Assembly: GCA_001648575.1 (NCBI GenBank)
Contig: LQXN01000059.1
Span: 103,618-167,617, forward strand
Direction of reading: 5' to 3'
DNA length: 64,000 nucleotides
Source of the DNA: Sutcliffiella horikoshii DSM 8719
GTDB taxonomy: Bacteria; Bacillota; Bacilli; Bacillales; Bacillaceae_I
Both the position numbers and the translations under genes were made by a program. Every line of letters begins with the position of its first letter. The stretch's first letter is position 1. This document shows positions 57,578 through 64,000 of the stretch, piece by piece. Under the pieces are notes generated by a model that saw only the letters and a list, made by a program, of their open reading frames with translations, made no database searches and was not told where the DNA came from.

Positions 57578-59113
57578 CTATTTTTTATATTTGATTTCAT
57601 AAACATCCTTGCGACGGTCCTTCAGTTGACGAACAGTTCCAGACTGTCGTTGGCGACGGAGGATTTCCAAGTCCACATCCCCGATGATAACCATTTCAAT
57701 ATTCGGATTACACTCTCCGACGATACCATCCCGCGCAAACTCAAAATCAGAAGGAGCGAAGATAGCTGACTGAGAGTACTGGATATCCATGTTCTCCACC
57801 TGAGGGAGGTTTCCGCAAGTTCCTGCGATAACCGTATATATTTGATTTTCCACAGCACGTGCTTGAGCACAGTAGCGAACACGCAAGTAGCCTTGGCGGT
57901 CCTCTGTATTGAATGGACAGAAAATGATGTTGGCTCCTTTTTCTGTCGCAATTCGTGCCAGTTCTGGAAACTCGATATCATAGCAGATCTGAATGGCGAT
58001 CTTTCCGCAATCTGTATCGAATACCCGAACGCTCTCTCCACGGCTGATTCCCCACCATTTACGCTCATTCGGTGTAATGTGCAATTTGTACTGCTTTTCA
58101 ATGGTTCCATCACGACGGAAAAGATAGGCAATATTGTAGACCTTTTCATCCTCCTCAACGAAATGCGATCCCCCTATTATATTTACATTATATTTAACGG
58201 CAAGGTCAGTGAATAACTGGATATATCGCTCCGTGTACTTCGTTAATCGTTGAACAGCTTTACTAGGTACCTTCTCATGTAAAAAGCTCATTAATTGAGT
58301 AGTGAAAATCTCTGGAAACACTGCAAAGTCAGCGCCTGCATCCGAGGCAACGTCCGTGTAGTACTCGACCTGTGTTGCAAATTCTTCAAATGAGCTGATG
58401 GGTTTCATCATGTATTGGACAACACATACCCGAACAGGGAAGGAAGTCTTAAAGTGGCGCTTCGTCTGAGGAATGTACTCGACGTTATTCCATTCCATCA
58501 ATGTTGCAAATTTATTGGAAGCTACATCATCAGGTAAATAGCCTGGATTGATACGCATCAGAGTAAACTCATTTAGAAGCTGGAAAGAAAGCACAGGATC
58601 ATAAACTTTATGACGCATCACCTGCCTGACGTATTCGCGAGGTGCCATCTCTTCTGCATATTTGTGATAATTCGGGATTCGGCCGCCAATGATGATACTT
58701 TTCAGATTCAGTCTTCGCGCGAGGTCTTTCCGCGCCTCATAGAGACGGTGTCCTACCTTCATACGTCGATAGCCAGGATGCACCATTACTTCAATCCCAT
58801 ACAAGTTGTAGCCATCCGGATTATGATTCGTGATATAACCTTCATCTGTAATATCATCCCATGTATGACGGTCATCGTACTCATCAAAGTTGATTAGTAA
58901 GCTTGAACATGAACCAATAATTTCCCCATCATATTCTGCGCACAATTGTCCCTCGGGAAACATATTCAAATGACTTTCTAAATGTTCCCGCTTCCATGGC
59001 TGCATGCCGGGAAAGCACAAATGTTGAAGTGCGATAATATCATCTATATCTTTCATTTCTATGTTTCTGATATTCATTTTTTTTTCAAATTTAGATAAAT
59101 CGATTTTAGACAA
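57578..59113 (-). CDS. yhcX: GNAT acetyltransferase/carbon-nitrogen hydrolase fusion YhcX
   Basis: The 511-residue protein joins an N-terminal GNAT domain (about 15-200; VMVHPGYRRMKVGHRLYEA is the acetyl-CoA motif) to a nitrilase-superfamily hydrolase (about 225-500) with catalytic triad Glu268 (FPEIF), Lys343 (YKLHI) and Cys377 (ICYDIEFPE). This fusion and length match B. subtilis YhcX, upstream of the glp genes. A TTG start at 59113 after CAGGAG is preferred over the ATG three codons upstream that overlaps the site. Substrate unknown. Confidence 0.92.
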   Translation of the reverse strand: MSKIDLSKFEKKMNIRNIEMKDIDDIIALQHLCFPGMQPWKREHLESHLNMFPEGQLCAEYDGEIIGSCSSLLINFDEYDDRHTWDDITDEGYITNHNPDGYNLYGIEVMVHPGYRRMKVGHRLYEARKDLARRLNLKSIIIGGRIPNYHKYAEEMAPREYVRQVMRHKVYDPVLSFQLLNEFTLMRINPGYLPDDVASNKFATLMEWNNVEYIPQTKRHFKTSFPVRVCVVQYMMKPISSFEEFATQVEYYTDVASDAGADFAVFPEIFTTQLMSFLHEKVPSKAVQRLTKYTERYIQLFTDLAVKYNVNIIGGSHFVEEDEKVYNIAYLFRRDGTIEKQYKLHITPNERKWWGISRGESVRVFDTDCGKIAIQICYDIEFPELARIATEKGANIIFCPFNTEDRQGYLRVRYCAQARAVENQIYTVIAGTCGNLPQVENMDIQYSQSAIFAPSDFEFARDGIVGECNPNIEMVIIGDVDLEILRRQRQSGTVRQLKDRRKDVYEIKYKK

Positions 59114-59474
59114 TGCCACCATCTCCTGTCCTTATGTAAAAATCATGCAGGGCTGTTTCTGACTGAAATTACGGAGAATAGCCCAATATTACTTATTCCC
59201 CAATTTTAACATATCAAAACACTGAATCATAAAGGACAGACTTACTGTCGAATCACTAATTATTTCTCGGGAAATATGTCACATTTACTAATTTCTCGTC
59301 GTTTATAAAATGTTTAATAATGATAATACCTTCATATTCTTCTACAGACTTATCAATATCCCACACCTAGTCAATCATTGTTCACATATATAAGTAAGGA
59401 ATAGCTTTGCAATAATGGAGAGTAAGGTCTATAATTTTAGAAAAGTATCTTGAATTCAAAAGAGGAGAATCATT
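59114..59474. other. Divergent intergenic region yhcX/bdbC
   Basis: This gap holds the bdbC promoter (59408-59436), a small hairpin GACAG-ACTTA-CTGTC near 59242, and an imperfect hairpin near 59151-59184 (GGGCTGTT/AATAGCCC). No gene, riboswitch or repeat was recognised. Confidence 0.5.
59408..59436 (+). promoter_or_regulatory. bdbC promoter
   Basis: TTGCAA and TATAAT are separated by exactly 17 bases, 38 bases before the bdbC start. Confidence 0.7.
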
Positions 59475-59915
59475 GTGGATCATTCCAAGAAAGTGGAGAA
59501 TCTGTTGCTTGCAGCAACAATCATCGCCCTTGTCTCAACACTGGGGAGCTTATACTTTTCGGAAGTGTTAATGTATATTCCGTGTGAGCTTTGCTGGTAT
59601 CAACGAATATTGATGTACCCTTTAGTTGTCCTGTTAGGTATTGCGGCAGTTAAAAAAGATGCAGCAATTGCAACATATGTACTTCCTCTCTCCATTATCG
59701 GGGCTAGCATTTCTTTCTATCACTATTTAGTCCAGAAGGTTGCGTTTTTCGGTGAGAACTCCGTTTCTTGTGGAGTGGTGCCGTGTACTGGCCAATATAT
59801 AAACTGGCTGGGTTTTATCACTATCCCTTTTTTAGCACTTATCGGTTTTACATCCATTACAGTAACCTTATTTTATGTAAGATACCTTTCAAAGAAAGCA
59901 GGTAGCGAATCGTGA
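59475..59915 (+). CDS. bdbC: Disulfide bond formation protein BdbC (DsbB-like)
   Basis: The 146-residue quinone-linked thiol oxidase has four membrane helices and two extracytoplasmic cysteine pairs: Cys37/Cys40 (PCELCWYQR) and Cys99/Cys104 (SCGVVPCTGQY). It reoxidises a thioredoxin-like partner, here probably the next gene product. The GTG start follows GAGGAGAATC. The stop overlaps the next start by four bases (GTGA). Confidence 0.95.
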   Translation: MDHSKKVENLLLAATIIALVSTLGSLYFSEVLMYIPCELCWYQRILMYPLVVLLGIAAVKKDAAIATYVLPLSIIGASISFYHYLVQKVAFFGENSVSCGVVPCTGQYINWLGFITIPFLALIGFTSITVTLFYVRYLSKKAGSES

Positions 59916-60394
59916 AGAAGCTCATTATCATTATGGCATCCATCATGGTTATTTTTATAGCACTGGTTGTCATCACAAATATTCAGCAGAAGCAAAATGT
60001 AGAAGGCAATCCTTTTGGAAAAGAAAAACTTCACAGCGAAACACAAAAACAATTGAATGACCCCCTTTATCAAAACATCATTACACCTGACCAATTGAAG
60101 AAAGACCTTGCAGCCGGTGAAACGAAAACCATCTATTTTTACAGCTCCACATGTCCGGCTTGTAAACAGACAAGCCCTGTGGTAGTGCCTATGGCAGAAG
60201 ATATGAATATCGACATGGAGCTTTACAACCTAGAAGAATTTAACGAAGGCTGGAATGACTATGGAATCAGATCCACACCAACCTTTATACATTTCGTAGA
60301 CGGACAAGAAGTGGAACGACTGGAGAACTACCATCAAGACAGTAGTGTGTACTCGGAATGGCTTGAAAAAGTAAAAGAAACTCCTAGCGAATAA
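59912..60394 (+). CDS. Membrane-anchored thioredoxin-like protein
   Basis: The 160-residue protein has one N-terminal membrane helix (about residues 3-22) and an extracytoplasmic thioredoxin fold with active site Cys81-Pro-Ala-Cys84 (SSTCPACKQ) and a cis-proline segment RSTPTFIHF. It is translationally coupled to bdbC and is the likely redox partner, analogous to BdbA/BdbD. Its last codons (TPSE and stop) lie within the terminator hairpin duplicated around family A copy A10. Confidence 0.9.
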   Translation: MKKLIIIMASIMVIFIALVVITNIQQKQNVEGNPFGKEKLHSETQKQLNDPLYQNIITPDQLKKDLAAGETKTIYFYSSTCPACKQTSPVVVPMAEDMNIDMELYNLEEFNEGWNDYGIRSTPTFIHFVDGQEVERLENYHQDSSVYSEWLEKVKETPSE

Positions 60395-60405
60395 TCGCCA
60401 GGAGT

Positions 60406-60624
60406 CAGTGTGTAGACAAAGTCTTTAATCTTTAGGAATATGCAAAACCCATGTTGATCGTAGTGGAAGGCGCGTAGACTCCCGCGGGAGGAAGGGACAT
60501 GGGAGACCCCGCAGGGCGTAGCCCGAGGAGGCTCCCGGACCGCCCGCAGGAAAGCGAAGCGCCTGGAACGAAGATCAACAGTTACTTTCCAAATCTAAAA
60601 AATATTAGGTTTGTTAACAGTCTG
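60406..60624 (+). repeat. Family A element, copy A10
   Basis: This 219-bp element is bounded by CAGTGTGTAGACAAAG and GTTTGTTAACAGTCTG. The flanks ACTCCTAGCGAATAATCGCC with AGGAGT (60380-60405) and ACTCCTAGCGAATAAATCGC with CAGGGGT (60625-60651) duplicate the end of the upstream gene, including its last codons and stop. Stem 4 is GGGAG/CTCCC and the inner hairpin GGGC-GTA-GCCC. Confidence 0.92.
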
Positions 60625-60668
60625 ACTCCTAGCGAATAAATCGCCAGGGGTTTCTTCTATTTCCTAAT

Positions 60669-61082
60669 TTAAATCAGAAAATGATTAGAAGGACGGATAA
60701 ATTTACTGAAAAAATCTGATTTGCTTGGTTTTTGTGCAAATTGATCAATTGAAAATGGGAAAGAAAAACCGAACTCCCTTAACATGATGACATTCCTTTT
60801 AAAGATTTCACGATGCTTGTTAAGCAGATCCTCTTCCTGAATTGCTTCAATTACGGCAATGATTGCTTGAAGGCATGAAATGATATGAAAGGCTTCTTTC
60901 AATGTTCCGTTGTAATCGGAAAAAGTATCATGGACTTCTCCAGTATGAAGGGATAATTGTTTAGCAAGGTTTTCTATCTCTTTATCTGTCAAATAATAAG
61001 GAAGAATGTTCGTCAAGAGGTGTTGGACCAATTCACCGATATGGTCCTCCTGCTCTGGAGTTGAAGCGTACACTACTTTCAC
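60669..61082 (-). CDS. yhcU: YhcU-like protein (DUF5365)
   Basis: The 137-residue soluble helical protein begins MKVVYASTPEQEDHIGELVQ, like B. subtilis YhcU, and adjoins a yhcT homologue, supporting the name. The start is GTG with AAGGGTGG upstream at slightly long spacing. It is divergent from yhcT. Function unknown. Confidence 0.8.
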   Translation of the reverse strand: MKVVYASTPEQEDHIGELVQHLLTNILPYYLTDKEIENLAKQLSLHTGEVHDTFSDYNGTLKEAFHIISCLQAIIAVIEAIQEEDLLNKHREIFKRNVIMLREFGFSFPFSIDQFAQKPSKSDFFSKFIRPSNHFLI

Positions 61083-61235
61083 GTATTAAAACCACCCTTG
61101 TAACTTCTCTATAACAAAAGAGTAACATAAATGCATCTTTAATTGAGTAGGTAGTTACTGGAATCCATAGACTTATTACGACAAACAACATTAAAAGAAA
61201 TGCCGTGACATAAATTTAAGTTTAGGAGGCTTTTC

Positions 61236-62132
61236 ATGAACAATCACACACTGAAATTCGTTGTAAAACAACAAAAACCACATTCCTTGCAAAGCTATTT
61301 GAAAGAAATAATTGGCATTCCCAAGGGACTCTTGCATGATTTAAGGATGTCCAAGCAAGTCTTGATAAATGGAGATACCCCTAACTGGACATCACAGCTT
61401 CAGGATGGTGCCGTGCTCTCCCTCCCCATTCTAGCTGAAGAGTTATCGCTTCCTGCAATGGACCTTGAAATTGAAGTAGTTTACGAAAATGAACATTTTA
61501 TGATAGTTAACAAGGAGGCAGGAATCGATACACATCCTTCTTCGGAGAATGTTTCCAACTCTCTTGCTAATGGTGTCGCCCATTATTTCCAAGTAAATGG
61601 AATACATTCCAAAGTACGTCATATCCACCGATTGGATAAGGACACCAGCGGAGCCATATTATTTGCTAAACATGCTATTTCTGGTGCTATACTTGACAGA
61701 TTACTCGAGGAAAGGAAAGTAAAGAGGACCTATCTTGCCCTTGTTGAAGGGGATATGCAAACAAAAAGCGGAATTGTCGATAAAGCAATCGGTAAAGACC
61801 GCCACCATTCTTCCAGGAGGCGTATTTCCCCTAACGGCCAAAAAGCTGTCACTCATTACAAAGTCATAAAGAAGTTTCCAACCGAAGGATTGACACTTGT
61901 GGAATTGATGCTAGATACAGGAAGGACCCATCAAATCCGTGTACATATGAGCAGCCTCGGACACCCTTTGTATGGGGATAAGCTCTATGGCGCAAAAAAA
62001 AGACACATACGCCACAGCCTTCATGCCTGGAAGCTAGTCGTCCCACATCCCTTCACAGATGAAACTATTAAGGTATATGCGCCGATCCCCAATGGATTCG
62101 GGCCAACTAACTTAAACTTTGAAGAGCTGTAG
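61236..62132 (+). CDS. yhcT: RluA-family pseudouridine synthase YhcT
   Basis: The 298-residue enzyme isomerises uridine to pseudouridine in rRNA or tRNA. It carries the HRLDKDTSG catalytic box (Asp134) and the downstream RTHQIRVHMSSLGHPLYGD signature. The N-terminal region (about 1-80) is a degenerate S4-like domain. The ATG follows TTAGGAGGC. Target position is unknown; it is distinct from RluD/YlyB by genome context. Confidence 0.93.
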   Translation: MNNHTLKFVVKQQKPHSLQSYLKEIIGIPKGLLHDLRMSKQVLINGDTPNWTSQLQDGAVLSLPILAEELSLPAMDLEIEVVYENEHFMIVNKEAGIDTHPSSENVSNSLANGVAHYFQVNGIHSKVRHIHRLDKDTSGAILFAKHAISGAILDRLLEERKVKRTYLALVEGDMQTKSGIVDKAIGKDRHHSSRRRISPNGQKAVTHYKVIKKFPTEGLTLVELMLDTGRTHQIRVHMSSLGHPLYGDKLYGAKKRHIRHSLHAWKLVVPHPFTDETIKVYAPIPNGFGPTNLNFEEL

Positions 62133-62140
62133 CATTCTAG

Positions 62141-62560
62141 CTACAGCGTCTTCCTAAATACATAACTTGCTTTCTCATAATCCATCTTTTCTTCATAAAA
62201 CCTGTGGGCATCCACCCTCGATAAACCGGATGAAAGTGTCACTTTCACGCATCCCTTTTCTTTTCCCAGTTCCTCTATATACTCGAGCAACTTTTCACCG
62301 TACCCCTTCGACCTTGAAGTACTTTTTGTCACAAGATCATATACATAAATATGGCGTCCATCATAGAAATTTGTCAATGTGATGATTCCCGTGACCGCCA
62401 CTACTTCTTCACCATCAAATAAAGCATGGACTTCATAGCCCTCACGGTGCATTGTTTCATAAATTCCAAGAAAGGACTCTTCTGACAAATGAGGCCTTAA
62501 CTCTTTTAATACAGTAAACCCCTGTAACAGCTCTTCGATTGTCTGCAGGTGTTTGATCAT
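62141..62560 (-). CDS. GNAT-family N-acetyltransferase
   Basis: The 139-residue protein has the GNAT acetyl-CoA-binding pattern DLVTKSTSRSKGYGEKLLEYIEE (motif A) and a C-terminal HRFYEEKMDYEKASYVF segment. GGGAGGTATAAGAAT precedes the ATG. It is convergent with yhcT. Substrate not predictable. Confidence 0.88.
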   Translation of the reverse strand: MIKHLQTIEELLQGFTVLKELRPHLSEESFLGIYETMHREGYEVHALFDGEEVVAVTGIITLTNFYDGRHIYVYDLVTKSTSRSKGYGEKLLEYIEELGKEKGCVKVTLSSGLSRVDAHRFYEEKMDYEKASYVFRKTL

Positions 62561-62709
62561 ATTCTTATACCTCCCTTATGTATAAAACCCATTAAATATG
62601 GTCATTACCAATATAGTACTATTTTTGTTCACAAGATTGATCTTTTTTCGAATATTTTTCATTAAGTTTCTAGATATAATGAAACCATTGAACGAGAGGA
62701 GTGCTCTAG

Positions 62710-63534
62710 TTGAAAAAATTAACTTTATTGATTTGCCTGCTTTCACTGTTGATGTTGGCAGCGTGTGGATCATCTGATAACAATCAAGAATCGAATGGTG
62801 GAAGTGATGGGGTTCCTAGCATAGTGGAAGTAGAAATTAAGCTTCCGGAAACGATAGAGCCGAATGAAGAAGTAAAAATCCAAGCATTGGTCACACAAGG
62901 TGATGAAAATGTGGAAGATGCAAACGAAGTGACATTTGAAGTATGGAAACAAGGGCAAGAAGCGGATCATGAAATGTTAGAAGCAGACCATGATGGAGAT
63001 GGAATTTACTCCATAACGAAAACGTTTGATGAAGAAGGCTACTATTATGTGGTGGCACATACCACTGCAAGAGAGATGCATGTAATGCCCCGTGTGGAAG
63101 TGACCGTTGGAAACCCTGACCCTTCCGAAAAAGAGGAAGCGGCAAACAGTCACGAACATAGTGATGAGGGTCACCATCACGATCATGAAACACATGAAGA
63201 AACCGATCATGACGATCATCACAGTCATGGCCATGAACATGAAAATACTTTACACATGACGTTACAACATGCTGACACCGTGACGGCCAATCAAGAAACC
63301 ACCCTATCCACTGAATTAAAGCAAGGAGAAACTTCATTTACAGGTGCAGAGGTACGTTTTGAAATCTGGCATGAGGATTCTGAAAAGCACGAATTTATAG
63401 AGGCGGAAGAAGTAAGTGACGGTAAATATGAAGCCAAAGCGACCATGAACGAAAGTGGTTTGTATTATGTACAAATACACGTGGAAAAAGATGAACTTCA
63501 CGAACACCAAATGGAAGAATTGGAAGTCAAATAA
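62710..63534 (+). CDS. Lipoprotein with two FixH/YtkA-like domains and a His-rich linker
   Basis: Translation starts at a TTG after GAGAGGAG. The signal peptide ends in LMLAAC (lipobox, Cys20). The mature protein has two similar beta-sandwich domains of about 95 residues each (about 38-138 and 180-274; compare VTFEVWKQGQ with VRFEIWHEDS, and EEGYYYVVAHT with ESGLYYVQIHV) joined by a linker of about 32 residues containing 13 histidines. FixH/YtkA domains occur in copper and respiratory contexts; metal binding by the linker is inferred. Confidence 0.82.
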   Translation: MKKLTLLICLLSLLMLAACGSSDNNQESNGGSDGVPSIVEVEIKLPETIEPNEEVKIQALVTQGDENVEDANEVTFEVWKQGQEADHEMLEADHDGDGIYSITKTFDEEGYYYVVAHTTAREMHVMPRVEVTVGNPDPSEKEEAANSHEHSDEGHHHDHETHEETDHDDHHSHGHEHENTLHMTLQHADTVTANQETTLSTELKQGETSFTGAEVRFEIWHEDSEKHEFIEAEEVSDGKYEAKATMNESGLYYVQIHVEKDELHEHQMEELEVK

Positions 63535-63567
63535 CTAACAAAGGTGCTGGAAAAAACCAGCACCTTT

Positions 63568-63662
63568 CAGTGTGTAGACAAAGCGTAAAATAATGAAATT
63601 CCCTAGTTGATCGCAGTGGAAGGAGCGTAGACTCCTGCGGGAGGAAGGGACAGGTAAGACCC
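63568..63662 (+). repeat. Family A element, copy A11, interrupted by an insertion sequence
   Basis: The element begins CAGTGTGTAGACAAAG directly after hairpin AAAGGTGCTGG-AAAAAA-CCAGCACCTTT (63540-63567) and matches A1 up to GGTAAGACC, where foreign sequence starts at 63663. The missing half should resume beyond the insertion, outside the window. Confidence 0.85.
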
Positions 63663-64000
63663 ACTAGCTTTGCATGAGTTCCTATATATGTAAAATTATC
63701 CATATTATTTCTAGACAAATACAAAAAAAGCTCCTATTGTAGGTATGTTGGATGTTTGTTCCCATAAACAATCCACCTACAAAGGAGCACAAAAGCAATA
63801 TTATGATAGCTCATAAATCAGTTATAAGTCAATGTTTATCTTTATTACCTACAGAAGATTTAGCTTGTCCCCTCCTAAATTATGAGATGAAAAAGCTATC
63901 TGTAGAACAATTGGTAAAGCTTTTTATCACAGCTCAATTAGATCATTGGGAATCATATCCGGAATTTGATATCAAAATGCGTGCGTATTCCGATCTCATG
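63663..64000 (+). mobile_element. 5' part of an IS4-type insertion sequence
   Basis: Family A homology stops abruptly at 63662. The following sequence has a non-coding left part with a large hairpin (CTCCTATTGTAGGT near 63743 pairing with ACCTACAAAGGAG near 63774) and then a transposase gene. The right end lies outside the window, so the terminal repeats and target duplication cannot be checked. Confidence 0.75.
63803..64000 (+). CDS. Transposase N-terminus (IS4-like), truncated by window end
   Basis: An ATG at 63803 opens a frame that stays open for 66 codons to the window edge. The N-terminal sequence, including NYEMKKLSVEQLVKLFITAQ followed by LDHWESY and KMRAYSDLM, resembles the helical N-terminus of IS4-family transposases. 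The DDE residues would lie downstream. AAAGGAGC is rather far upstream (about 14 bases), so the start is provisional. Confidence 0.7.
   Translation, partial: MIAHKSVISQCLSLLPTEDLACPLLNYEMKKLSVEQLVKLFITAQLDHWESYPEFDIKMRAYSDLM

Overview
The window is chromosomal DNA of a low-GC, spore-forming Bacillaceae (Bacillus sensu lato). The evidence is strong Bacillus-type Shine-Dalgarno sites, a spoVR gene, Bacillus-type riboswitches (cobalamin, guanine, c-di-AMP, manganese, M-box), and a right-hand block whose gene order follows the B. subtilis yhcT-yhdB region in inverted orientation. No rRNA, tRNA or CRISPR array was seen.

Layout. 1-12 kb: a partial SDF-family symporter, an aldo/keto reductase, a class I ribonucleotide reductase operon under a cobalamin riboswitch, a dedA-uppP operon, and several small lipoproteins and secreted proteins. 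12-17 kb: xpt plus an NCS2 purine permease under a guanine riboswitch, then a glycine-rich repeat protein beside a protein with three internal repeats. 17-27 kb: cation and membrane genes (CPA-type K+/H+ antiporter with RCK_C domain, tyrosine recombinase, second uppP, Ca2+/Na+ exchanger, TVP38 protein, ktrAB behind a c-di-AMP riboswitch). 27-40 kb: azoreductase, an ECF sigma/anti-sigma pair, a manganese riboswitch in front of a 36-residue peptide and a lipoprotein, padR-chrA, a ferritin-like protein, a YetF-type protein, a KdpD-like Usp protein and the fruRKA operon. 40-64 kb: spoVR, a TSUP transporter, mgtE behind an M-box, an M14 peptidase, then the B. subtilis-like block yhdB, yhdA, yhcZ-yhcY, pgcA, glpD, glpK, glpP, yhcX, yhcU, yhcT (glpF is absent and an auxin-efflux-type carrier lies upstream of glpP), a bdbC/thioredoxin pair, a His-rich lipoprotein and the 5' end of an insertion sequence.

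The most unusual feature is a non-coding element of about 210 bp (called family A here) present in 11 recognisable copies plus one decayed relative, roughly one per 6 kb. Each complete copy sits exactly between two copies of an intrinsic terminator hairpin, so the whole terminator (22-30 bp) behaves as the target duplication. In several cases the duplicated hairpin carries the last codons or stop of the upstream gene. The copies share imperfect terminal inverted repeats and a GC-rich core whose stems show compensatory changes. A second MITE-like family (family B) occurs five times; one copy lies between the c-di-AMP riboswitch terminator and ktrA.

Functionally the window is rich in ion homeostasis under RNA control (K+ through c-di-AMP, Mg2+ through the M-box, Mn2+ through yybP-ykoY), undecaprenyl-phosphate recycling (two UppP plus DedA), and glycerol, fructose and purine use.
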